Shown here: positions 20,119 to 30,516 of the stretch, one piece after another
Position numbering within the stretch: the first letter of the stretch is position 1
How the letters are laid out: every line of letters begins with the position of its first letter
From: Tetradesmus obliquus
Lineage: Eukaryota > Chlorophyta > Chlorophyceae > Sphaeropleales > Scenedesmaceae
Reading direction: 5' to 3'
DNA length: 64,000 bases
Assembly: GCA_030272155.1 (NCBI GenBank)
Contig: CP126199.1
Location: 1,116,001-1,180,000, forward strand
Notes under the pieces: model-generated
Told to the model about the DNA's origin: nothing
Databases searched by the model: none
The model's input: only the letters and a program-made list of their open reading frames with translations
Position numbers and translations under genes: made by a program

Positions 20119-22896
20119 ATGAGACGGGCTAGAGGAGTACGAGATGACTCCGAGGCTCAACCGCCACGACAGAGGCGCAGGATACATAAATCAAGGTGTC
20201 GAACCGTTGTGGAGACGAAGTTGCCTGATGTGCGGCATACACACAGAACATACACCAATTTCAGGGTTGTACACAAGAACGTTAGTTTTAAAAAAGCTTC
20301 AAGGCTACCTAGACATGCTCTGCATGAACAACATATGCATGCTGACTGTGTTTGGCACTGCACACAGCAGGCGCTCAGACTAGTATTGTTGGGTCTGTGC
20401 AGAGCCACCAGCATCGGCCAGGAGCAGGATGCCAGTGATAGTGAAGAACGAGAGCCTGCTGCGCTGTGAGTGGGCTCAGGTCATGGCATGCCAAGCCCTG
20501 CCAAAAAGACAGGTTTCACCAGCAGCAGCATGCAGCACAGAGTGATGCATTGTGGCTGTCGAGGTTGCAGCTCCAGTACGTGACATGCCAAACAGATGCA
20601 ACCAACAAATATAGAGAGCATGTGATAAAGAGCAGCTGTAGCGTGCCTTGCCTAGCCACAACGCTTGGCAGTCGACACATCCACAGCTGGGAGCATGAGG
20701 GCGTGGTGTATGCCTTATGCCAATTCGCTGCTGATGCTTTTGCAGCTTTGCATGCACTGCGCTGCATCTGGAACTCGCAATTGACACAATGCAATTGCTG
20801 CCGCTGTTGTTGCTGCTGCTGCTGCTGCTGTTGCTGCTGCCAGGCTGGGTCAGCAGAGCAGGGCACCAGCAGCAGTGCCACGCAGTGCTGCTGCACGTGA
20901 CAGTGGCATGCCTCACGCGGAAGATGCAGCAGCAGCAGAGGAGGGGGAGGATGAACAGGGTGAGGGCGAGGAAGGGGACGCAGAAGCAGATGCAAGCCTT
21001 GCGGATGATGACGAGGAGGATGAAGAAGAGGATGAAGACGAGGATGAAGATGAAGATGAGGATGAGGATGAATACGAGGAAGAAGATGAAGACGCGCTGT
21101 TCAGGGAGGTGTATGGAATCGACGATGAAGAGCAAGAGGAGGGGGAGGAGCAGGACCCATGGTTTGGAGACGGTGAGACGGCAGGCTGTGATTGGTTTGG
21201 CTGTGGCTTGCCTTGAGGCGATGTTGCAATAACTGCAATTGCAAGTGCTGCAGCAGCCCAGCCACAGCAACATAAGCCGCATTGCTTGTGCCTGTGCTGC
21301 CCTTCTGTTAGCCCAAGGCTCCCATGCTAACCCAAGGCTTCTGCTGCAATGGTCACGTTGCCAGCCGCAACAACTGCTGGCTCTGCAGCATGCCACTGCC
21401 GCTACACAGCTTGACAGCTGTCCTTGTAGCAAGCCAGTTAATTCACCACTGGCATGACGTGCTCCAGATCCGCACAGCAAGCAGCAATACGTGCAATGAC
21501 AGCGGCGATTTATCCAGGCAAAGCAGTATGCTGCTTGGTGCTAACTGTGCCATATGTTCAGCTTCCTGGCAAGCTGCTTATCCTGTTGCACCTCTAGCCG
21601 CTGCAGCGTGCTGTCATAACCACCTACTGTACCACCCGCTGTAAACCTGCCAAACCATCTGCTTCCTGCACACGTACAGGCACGCCACCCGACTATGACA
21701 TATTCCTTGACTTCGCACCCCAGGGCCCCGAAGTGACTCGCGGCACCGCACCACACGCACAGTTCGGCGACCGCGCGCTCCCCAACGGCGTCTTCACCCG
21801 CGAGCAGCCGGACGGCCGGCAGTGCTTGTTCGGCGAGCCGCTGCGGCATGCGCCAAAGCTGCTGCGCCGCATCTTCCGCATGCGGCAGCAGCCAGAGCAG
21901 CTGCTGTGGGCGAGTGAGCAGCCGCTGCATGCGGAGGCCTGGCAGTACCTGCAGGACGTGTTTGCGGCGCCGAGGATCCGGCCGCTGCTGATGAGGGGCC
22001 AGCGGGTGCTGAAGCCACTACCAGGTCAGTAGGGACTGCAGTGCACTTTGCAGGATGTGTTTGTGTTTGAACAGTTTGCAGCACTCAGGATCCGGCCGCT
22101 GCTGACGTGGGGCCAGCGGGTGCTGAAACCACCACCACGTCAGTATGTATCCAGTGCATGTTTAGGTTGCTGCGCCGCCTCAAAAAAAAAAGCAACAGCT
22201 TTAGCAGCTGTTAGCCGCCTGCGCACGCAGCCAGCACACATTGCAAGGTGTGTTTGCAGCAGCCAGGATCTGGCCGCTGCTGACGCGTGGCCAGCGGGTG
22301 CTGAAGCCGCTGCCAGGTGAGAAGGGACTCGAGCAAGCCACATGATTTGCAAGAAGCTTCAGGCTCAGTGCATGCGCTTAGCGGTGATCATCACAGTGCA
22401 ATGCAGCTGTGCAATGCAGCTTGGTAGATAAGCTGTTTCTATGTGCTGCAGCCGCTGCCAGGTCAATGGCCAGAAGACAACCCCGGCGCCTAGCAGTGCA
22501 TGCTAAATCCCGCCAGTTACTGCAGGCTGCACACATGTGTGCAAATGGCGTTATTAAAATGTGGTGCAACATGAATGGCGCAACTTAGTGGACCAGGTGT
22601 AGTTGAGTGCCTTTGCTGTGCTCCTGCTGCTGCTGCTGCTGGCGCTCTGTGTGTCTGCAGACCGCGCACTGCCCAGCTGCTTTCGGCTGTACGATGATGC
22701 CGGCCGCATGCTGCAGGGCCCTCGCGTGTCAGGCGCCACTGCCAAGCCATGGAATGTGGGCCGGCAGTTCTTCTCCTCGTTTAGCGAGGGCCCAAACAGC
22801 TTCATTTGGGCAGACGGGGTGAGGGCGATGGAGCCGGAGGCCCAGGCTGACTTCAATGCGTACATGGGTGGCAGCCTGGGGTGGATGGGCATGTGA
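20119..22896 (+). CDS. Unknown protein with Glu/Asp-rich region
   Basis: Exons 20119-20465, 20844-21172, 21680-22024 and 22661-22896 join in phase to 418 aa. A possible 210-nt intron, 20193-20402, inside exon 1 is a multiple of three and leaves the frame open, giving 348 aa if removed. The protein starts with a basic stretch (PPRQRRRIHKSR, nuclear-signal-like), then has an acidic block of about 70 residues with alternating Glu and Asp. It continues with PDYDIFLDFAPQGPE, KLLRRIFRMRQQPEQLLW, RALPSCFRLYDDAGRML, KPWNVGRQFFSSF and a C-terminus ending MGGSLGWMGM. The globular second half looks conserved in style but I do not recognise the family. A nuclear or chromatin role would be only a guess from the charge pattern. 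The exon 3 end and the last exon are each echoed twice downstream. Confidence 0.6.
21941..22320 (+). repeat. Exon echo x3 in unknown acidic-protein gene
   Basis: The end of exon 21680-22024 ('ggccagcgggtgctgaag' plus donor) recurs at about 22055-22142 and 22243-22320. Both copies end in a donor-like 'ccacgtcagt' or 'gccaggtgag'. Confidence 0.85.
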
Positions 22897-23430
22897 TTGC
22901 AGTTGAATGTGGCTGCAACGGCATGTGCGGTAGGCAGCGCATGCCGGCAAACGAATGCATATAGGCTGCCGGCAGCTGTGGTGGCAGGCGGTGGGCGCCT
23001 GAGGCTGTTGCTGAGCTGCTTACCTGCTTGCAGTGCTTGTTTAGTTCGGCTTGCAGCATTTGTTGGCTGCATGATGGGCGATGGAGCCGGAGGCCCAGGC
23101 TGACTTCAATGAGTACATGGGTGGCAGCTTTAGGTGGATGGGCGTGTGAATGCATATGAATGTGGCTGTAATTGAATGTGCGAATGGGCTGTGCATGCCG
23201 GGAAGCGGTTTGCACACAGGCTGCAGGCAGCTGTTGGTCCCAATTCATGCTGCAGGTGGTGGGCTGCTGAGGCTGCTGCTGAGTACCTTCCGTGCTTGCA
23301 TTGCTCTTTCAGTTCAGCTTGCAGCATTGTTTGGCTGCATGACGGGCGATGGAGCCAGAGGCACAGGCTGACTTCAACGAGAACATGGGTGGCAGCCTTG
23401 GGTGGATGGGCATGTGATTGCAAAACGATG
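22816..23430 (+). repeat. Echo x3 of last exon end and stop codon
   Basis: A unit of about 255-265 bp includes 'gggcgatggagcc(g/a)gagg', the codons for MGG-S-x-x-W-MG and the TGA stop. It occurs at about 22816-22896, 23068-23150 and 23340-23417, with matching sequence between the copies. Confidence 0.85.
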
Positions 23431-24451
23431 TGTGGATTGGTGCAAAGGCTTGTGTTGTTGCTGAGTCGTTGTGTTAGATGGCATGCAAGCGAGCATCACT
23501 GGCGGACACATGTCATCAATACTTGTACTTACTGTGCGTTGAACAGCACAGGACGGCAAGCGATGCCCACAGCCTGCAGAGAGCTGTGTCATTGACAGTT
23601 GATAACAGTTGTTACGAGTTATTCACAGTGATCATGTTGACAGTAGATTGTACTTTCATGCTTGCATACAGGATAGCCTATCATGCGGCAGTGCATCTTA
23701 AACGTTGCAGGCGGATTGGGCAGCAGGTATGGCATGCACCAGTTGTATGCTTGCAGTGCTCGCAGCATATGCTAACTCCTTACTGGGTGGGCTGGATATT
23801 TGTAGCCGGAATGTTGGTGGGTTTTTGTTTCATCACATCAGTACGGCAGCACAGCATGGCAAGTACGGCTTGCAATGATTGCTGGGCGCCTCCGTATGCA
23901 TACCGTTGGCTGGAAAGTTGCATTGTCGCTTGACAATGACAATCTAGGCTGCAGACTGCAGGATGCTCATGATTTACAGTTGCCTCATGTTTGTGTACCT
24001 TTTTCACCTGTTACTGCTGCGTGATCGTATTGTTCTTGCCGAGTGGGCTTGGCCATGCAGCAGCTTGGCCATACAAGCCATCTGCAACGCCATGTGGATA
24101 TCCCTTTCAATGGTGCTGCAAGCTTTCAATCAGTGCACATTCAGCTGCGTCACGTGCTTGGCGTCCACACATGATGGTTCTCAAAAGCACTGATGGCAGA
24201 CGATCAGCAGTAGCAGTATGGCCTGTGTGTGTCCTGATCGACCAGAGTTGAGCGGGTTGTTGGTTGTCATCATCATCATGGTGGTGGTGCTGATTATGAC
24301 ATAAAGTCTCTGTGAACATATTGCAAGTGTGCTGCTTGGCAGCCGCAGCACAGTCCTCATGTTGCAGGGGTCACTCAATCAAGCACAAGTGCTCCGGACT
24401 CCAGTACCGACTTCAGCGTGCCTTGCATTCAATACAAGTTGTTGATCACAT
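23431..24451. other. Intergenic, no gene seen
   Basis: No supported exon, RNA gene or element was found after the third 3' echo and before the inverted-repeat element. Confidence 0.45.
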
Positions 24452-24751
24452 CATAGGGTTTCCATTCGGCCAAAATCCGCCATAGCGGGGATGCAACGGG
24501 GATGCAATTGCATTGAAACTGTCAAAATGGAATCTTGAGGTACGGGTCTGCGCCCTCTGCGAGCCGGAAAAAATCCCGGATTCGGGTTCTGCATGTTCGA
24601 AAAACTTTGTTTGCCCAGTTTCGCGGCCGGTCGCTCAATATTATGCGAGAAAACCACAAAGGAATCTTTTCAGAAATGCAACCGGAGTGCAATTGGAGTG
24701 CAATCTTGGGCCAATGGCGATGGCGGAATTTGGCCAAAGGGAAACCCTATG
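24452..24751. mobile_element. MITE-like element, 300 bp, 35-bp terminal inverted repeats
   Basis: Left end 24452-24486 and right end 24717-24751 are inverted copies with about 4 mismatches in 35. Both start 'catagggtttcc' and continue 'ggccaaa' and 'tccgccat' when read inward. The interior has no long frame, so it is non-autonomous. The ends are CATAGGG...CCCTATG; if the element proper begins at GGG, a TA target duplication flanks it, as in Tc1/mariner-type elements. That assignment is tentative. Confidence 0.75.
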
Positions 24752-24780
24752 TTTTGGAAGTTACAAGAGTAACCTCGCCC

Positions 24781-24813
24781 GTTGAGGAGCCAATGACAGG
24801 CTCATTGGGCAGA
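24781..24813 (+). repeat. Interspersed repeat fragment (CCAATGACAGGCTCATT family)
   Basis: Shares 'gagccaatgacaggctcatt' with 52901-52945 and, inverted, 36425-36467. It lies just right of the MITE-like element. Confidence 0.6.
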
Positions 24814-26013
24814 GAAAAAAAACGGCAAACTCAACCAGTCCTTTGGAAAGACACTACCAAATCTCATCCTGAAAATCGTCGCACATAAGATCACATAACG
24901 GTTCCTGGTGACGTTCATCAATCAAGTGCACCAGGTGTGCAACTGCACTTTGCTTCTCATGGTTCATCATTCTGTGCATACACGCAGGGTTGTTGGGACC
25001 ACCAGTGTCCTGATACAAGATCATGCCATGCAGTGCCCCACTGCGGCCCGCACCGGGTGCCACCCCTGCGGTGCTGCTGTACAGCGCTGCTCCTCAGCTG
25101 CTAGGCTAGCTGCCGGCTTCAGCACAACTTGACGGATACAGGTACCCGTCTTGATGTAGGAGCCTTGTGTCGTTTGCATTGTGTGCATGTCGAAGGGTGG
25201 CAGCAGCACATGTGCTGCACAGGGGTGCATTTGTGTTGAGTCACTGGCAGTCAAACTGGGTGGCAACAACATTTTTGTGTTAGAAAAAGGCAATGCTGCT
25301 CAGTTTTGGCAGCCAGTGAGATGCTGATTAGGCAACCACTGGTTCCGTCAACACCACGCACTCAATGCAGTGACTGCTGTCATGATTACTAGCGGCAGTC
25401 ACTCGGAAGTCTTGGTCCTCGCTTTGCTCTTGAGGCTCTTTGGCAGCTTGGACATGGATAATATATCACTGTATATGTTTTGGAACAGGAATATGTGGCG
25501 ATGGTGACATAAATGCCGCGCGTAGCCATTTCTGTCACCGTGACAGAGCACCAGTCGCCAGGCATGCCCGAGCTCTGCCGACTCTTGAGCTGAGCAAGCG
25601 AGAGGCACAGGAGAAGCATTAAAGCTTTGACCCAAGCTGAACTGCACCCTGATCAGCTGTAGCTTTGCTAAAAGATTTGAAACGCACTGCCTCAGCAAAC
25701 CGCCGCGACGCTTGGACTGCCATCGGAATAGTGGCGCATGACGCTGCAGGCACCCTGCCGACGATTGTCGTTGGTTCTATAGAAACATTCATTTAGCTCA
25801 TAAAAACCGCAGGCTGGTGGCTCTCGCGTTTCGAGCCCCTCGAACTCTCACATTGGCAGCCATCTGCCTCCTTCGCGGCTAAACAAAATTAGATTTGTGT
25901 TGCGCTTGCTTTGAAGTGGCTTGCTGACGGAGGAGTGCTGGCACCGAACCACTGGGCGTGCTCAAACACCAACCTCCAGCCACTCTGCTCCCGGCGCAGC
26001 CCTCGACCGCGCA
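24814..26013. other. Intergenic, no gene seen
   Basis: No supported coding exon; presumed 5' region of the small gene that follows. Confidence 0.4.
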
Positions 26014-27528
26014 GATGCAGAAACATGCAGCGATTTACCTTCAGGTATGGTTCAAAGCCCCACAGTTAGCAGCTATGTGTTGGTTTAACTTCGGCAGCCC
26101 CATTGGTCCTGCTTCGTCTGTTGATCCTGGTGGGCCGAGACTTAGTGGCAGCGGCCCGGCAAAACTAATCTTTTGCTCTCTATTCTGGACATTGTGCACA
26201 AGCAGGCGGCAAGCGCACGGCTCGCAGATCAGATCAAAACATGCTTCATTTCCTTTGATGCCTGCTGATCTGGTGGTCGCGTGTCTCCCCGAAGCTCAAT
26301 TGATCTGTCATACCGAACCGCAGGAGCACGGTAAAGGGCGTATGGATAGCTCTGCGGAGCAGGGTGATGCTTGCGCCTTGGTGTGCTCCCAGCAGCAGCG
26401 CTGCCTGGGAATCCCTGCCAAAGCGCAGCTGCAGGGGTCATCACATGATTACTGCGATAAAGCGGCGCCAGCTAAGGTGCGTGAAGTGCTGGGATCTAGC
26501 TTGCAGCTGAATCACCGAGAACAGCCACTGCGTACTGCCCTGTCCCATGCCGATCTCCATCTCCTTACGACATATGCCCGATGTCCGAACATATAATTTA
26601 TGCTTTATGGTTTATCTGGTTTGCGCAGGCTGAGCAGCAGCCCGCAGATGCCAGCATGCTGAGCAGGGTGAGCAGCTGCCCTTTGCCAGAGACACCACAG
26701 CAGGAGGCACCTCAGCTGGTGCTCCCTAAGCTCAGGATCGGCAAGGACAGCAGCAGCAAGCCCAGCGCAGGCACGCCAGGTGCTGCAGCTGCAGGAGAGG
26801 CAGCAGCAGCAGGGACCGGCCAGTGTCCCGGCTGGTTCTTCAACTGCAGGTGTGTGTGCAGCCTGCACTGCATGGTGTAACTGCACTTTGTTAGTGACTC
26901 TTGCTGTGCGCACGTGGTCAACAGCAGGCTTTTCTTCGCTGCAATCGCAACCTTGAAGCTGCTGCATCAAGTAAATCTAGTGTTATGAAGATGGCAGCAT
27001 GTCGGTGCACCCTGCGCAGCTGTTAGGCAAGTCATGTAGGATCATAACGTTGACGCTGTGCCTGCATTCCTGCCTCCGTCCTGCTGCCTGCCAGGGGTTG
27101 TGGCTGCATGACTGCTTACGAGCGGCGCATCACAACAGCAGATGTGCCCTTCTGCAGAAGGTGCGAACAGCAGGCGGCAGCTGCATGCACTGCAGCAGCC
27201 TCAAGCAGCAGCAGCAGCAGCACCGGTTGGATGCCTTTGCAGTGTTGGTTGGTGCGCAGTTGCAGAACAAACGCCCATGCAAGGTGCTTGCTGCGGCATT
27301 GCACAGTGTAGCTTGCTTCCTATGTAGCTCTAGCAGCCAGCAGTGCAGCAGTGCTGAGCTCGTCCTCCTGCTGCTGCTGCTGTCGGCTGACCTGCCTGGT
27401 GCTGCTGCTGCTGCTGATGTATGTGCAGGTGCCAAGTGCTGCTCGATGATGCCACACCGGAGATGAAAGACAAGATGGTCAGCACACTGCTGTATGTGCA
27501 CGGCGCATGGGCCAAAGCAGGCCTGTAG
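26014..27528 (+). CDS. Small unknown protein, three exons
   Basis: Exons 26014-26043, 26629-26849 and 27429-27528 join in phase to 116 aa. The start is an ATG opening MQKHAAIYLQ before a GTATGG donor; both acceptors are GCAG and the stop is TAG. The middle is low-complexity (Ala, Gly, Ser); the ends look ordered: PQLVLPKLRIGK, CPGWFFNCRC and a C-terminal helix DATPEMKDKMVSTLLYVHGA. I do not recognise the family. The long uninterrupted frame at 25958-26596 lies mostly in intron 1 and is unlikely to be the product. The first exon is the least certain part. Confidence 0.5.
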
Positions 27529-30130
27529 ACGCAGCAGATGCATCACAGCTTGCATCTTTGCATGCAGCTTGGGTTGCGGAGCAGGTGCAGCACGTTGCGG
27601 CGATGCTTGTGCGCAGCAGTCCTGGTTTGATATTGCAGTGCTTGCGGCGTGCTAGGCAGGCTGCATGGCGCGCCGCGGTGTGCAGCGCAGCGGCACACGC
27701 AGTGCTTGCGGCGTTGTTGGCAGGCATGGTCCAAGGCAGCATGCGTCCAGATGCGCATTGCACGCCACGACTGTGCTGTCCTATTTGCACGCACATGATG
27801 ATGATGATATGTGTTGTGCATCCTTACCAAGCGAATCTAGCATGGCTTCTGATGATGATTTAGGATTGTGGCGTTGCGATATGGTAAAACACGCGAGTTG
27901 AGTCCTGCTCTGGATATGCAGGGCCACCTCTGCTGTGCCCATGCCAGCAGCAGCAAAAGCGGACTCCACGGCCGGGCCGAGCATTGGCAACCTCTACTGT
28001 TGCCATGCTGTCTGTGTCGGGTCTCTGCTTGCTTGCTGCTGTCGGGTGTCGGTAGAGGGCTCGTGCTGCCGGCTAGCCCGGCGTTACACACACTGCGCAC
28101 ATGCAATGAAGTGCCCAACCACTTGGTTGGGTGATGCACTGTTGCATGTTGTTGACAGTCAACCGGCGTCATACTGTCATGCCGCACCCAGCCATCACAT
28201 GTGTCCGATGTGCAGCAGCGTGTGCCGCGCTGCTGATTGCTGCGACAACAGATGACGACTCATCTGTGGCGAGGCGACGTGCACTGTTGTGGTGCTGCCA
28301 GCTCTCTCCTGTGCAGGGCGTTGCAGGGCGCTCTCAGATGTGGTCGGGTTGATGCGTCCATAAGCCAAAGCACAATTAGTTGTGCGCGTGTGGTTGGTGC
28401 AAATGCAGCCCACTGTGTGTTCACCCAGGGTCGTGTAGTGCCAGTGAGACGTCATTCAGATGCGGCCGTTGCTTTAGCTACAGCCCATTTGAGTGGCCTG
28501 GCCATTACAGACATCCATCAGTACCTGTGCTGGCCGCAGCTTAGGTTCGATTGTGCGGCCCGCTATTTGAAATCAGACGGCTTGTGTTGTGCCTGGACAG
28601 GCTAGGTTTTCTGGCATGTGTGCTGGCCCCACGTGTAGGGGCAAGCAGCATGCCTGGTCGCTGCACAAAGCGAGCAAATCAACTGCAGTGGCCCGCCGTT
28701 TGATGGGCCTAGGTGATGGCGCGTGTGTGTATGTGTGTGCCTTTGCACCTATACCGGTGTGTAGTTGATGTGGTGTGTGATGATGCGAAGAAGATGCTTT
28801 GCTGTGGATCGAGATGTTCCCCCACAGGCTGCCGGGCATATCAGCCGGAAGGGGGTCCTGTGTCACTTGCATCACTGCGTGTTGTGTGGGACAGGTTCAG
28901 ATTGTTAGTTAGGTCTTAGGTTGCATCATACTGTTGTGGCGGCAGCATGCCGTCCCAATGACGTGCTCTGCTGATATTACGTGTTGCTAGGTTTGGGTTC
29001 CTCGTCTTGCCCTTAGTTTTGTTTACCCGTGGGAAGTGTGTGCGTGGTGTTGCCTCTGTCATGCAATTGCGGCCCAGGTGCGCCGTAGGAAGGTGACAGC
29101 AGGGCCGAATCAGATCACAGTGCCAAACACAGTAGTCAGCTGGGTAGCCGGCCAGGTGTGACGACAGGTCAAACGTGTGGAGGAGAGTGCGGCAGCCCTT
29201 GGATAATCCAAGAGCAACCCCTGGGCATTTGGCTTGCGATGTAGGTGACCAAAAGATCTGCAACAGAGAGCCCTTGGTTACACGTGACAGGCAGGCGTCT
29301 GTAGTGGCGCAGTGTGTGCAGCCCAGGTAGGGGATGCATGTGCTGTTGTCGTCAGTGCTAGGCTAGGGTGTGGGATCTTGGTGTGTGGGGTGTTGTGGGG
29401 AAGGTTTAGGGCTTAGGACAGGTGTCAGGTGTTGTGGATCAGGCCGGTAGTGGAGGCTTAGGCAGAGCCGCCGGCACCTGTTGGGTGTTTGGCTGTTGGC
29501 AGCAACAGAGGCGCAGATGCTACACCTAGGGCGATTCTTTTTCCAGTTGACGTGTTGACCACAAAGGTTGTGTGCAGGCGCTGACAGCAGAGTGTGTGTG
29601 TGGTTGTGGTTTCAGTTTCACGGGCTGCTCTGTCGGGTCAGCAGCCGGCCCCTGATGTCTCCAGCAGGTGTTTCCTGCAATCACCATGGCTGGCACGTAT
29701 GCCGCAGTCCCCCCTGCATGGCCTGCTGCGTGCGCTTGGTTGCATTGTAGAACTGCTACTGTTGTCAGGCGCTGCACAGCAGTACTCCCATCACAGGCGG
29801 AGTGGCTGCGTCAGTCTCCCAGTGTCGAGTGTCATCAGTAGACGTGAAATGCAGCCGCGCACTGCTGCTGCATACGACAGCGATGACGTTCAGGTGTTGC
29901 CCTTTTGACGTGCAGGCTCCAGGCGTGCTGTTTTCGCTCAAAGTATGTCGGCTTGTTGCTTCCCAGTGTATGGGGCCCGTCGCAGTGTGCCGCAGACTTA
30001 ACAGGAGCTGTGCTGCTGTGCGAAAAGTCGACTGTAGCACTTCTGAATGTCTGCGCTGTTTGCGCCTTTGTATGTCGACTTACACGTGCTCTGTGTTGTC
30101 TGTGTGACTGTCAGTGGAAGCTTGTGTGCA

Positions 30131-30310
30131 GCAGCTTGTTTTGCTTCTGGCATGGCATGGCAAGCCTCTTATGGCATGGCATGCCTGTGGCAGGGCACAC
30201 CTCTGGCGCTGCTTGTTTTGCTTCTGGCATGGCACACCTCTGGTGCTGCTTGTTTGCTGCTGGCATGGCACACCTCTGGTGCTGCTTGTTTGGCTTCTGG
30301 CATGGCATGC
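30131..30310 (+). repeat. Tandem repeat, about 37-bp unit, four copies
   Basis: Units around 'ctgcttgtttt(g)cttctggc' and 'atggcacacctctggtg' start near 30131, 30209, 30246 and 30281; the first is diverged. Confidence 0.85.
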
Positions 30311-30420
30311 CCCTTTCAGCAGCACTGGCCTGTGCATGAGCTGCATGTGCACTCACATCCCCGTGAGGGGACCATTTCATTCCCTCAGGTGATACTGTGG
30401 GGGCCTGCTGTGCGTGCTGT

Positions 30421-30516
30421 GTGCTGCTACAGCAACACGCAGCAGCTGTGTGCTGCTACAGCATGACGCAGCAGCTGTGTGCTGCTGCAGCATTACAAAG
30501 CAGTTGTATGCTGCTC
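30421..30516 (+). repeat. Tandem repeat, 30-bp unit, three copies
   Basis: 'gtgctgctacagcaacacgc' plus 'agcagctgt' repeats with small changes, and the unit is itself nearly palindromic (CTGCT/AGCAG). Confidence 0.8.

Noticed and set aside
20476-21480. 334-codon open frame on the minus strand with many Phe/Ile/Leu
   Set aside because: Antisense of the Glu/Asp-rich exon and its introns; the hydrophobic look comes from reading GAG/GAT triplets backwards.
25958-26596. 212-codon + frame
   Set aside because: Lacks an ATG near its start and shows no family; the small three-exon model explains the flanking splice signals better.
27793-27860. Possible box C/D small RNA (ATGATGA ... CTGATGA)
   Set aside because: The motifs are part of ATG/GAT triplet runs and no terminal stem was seen.
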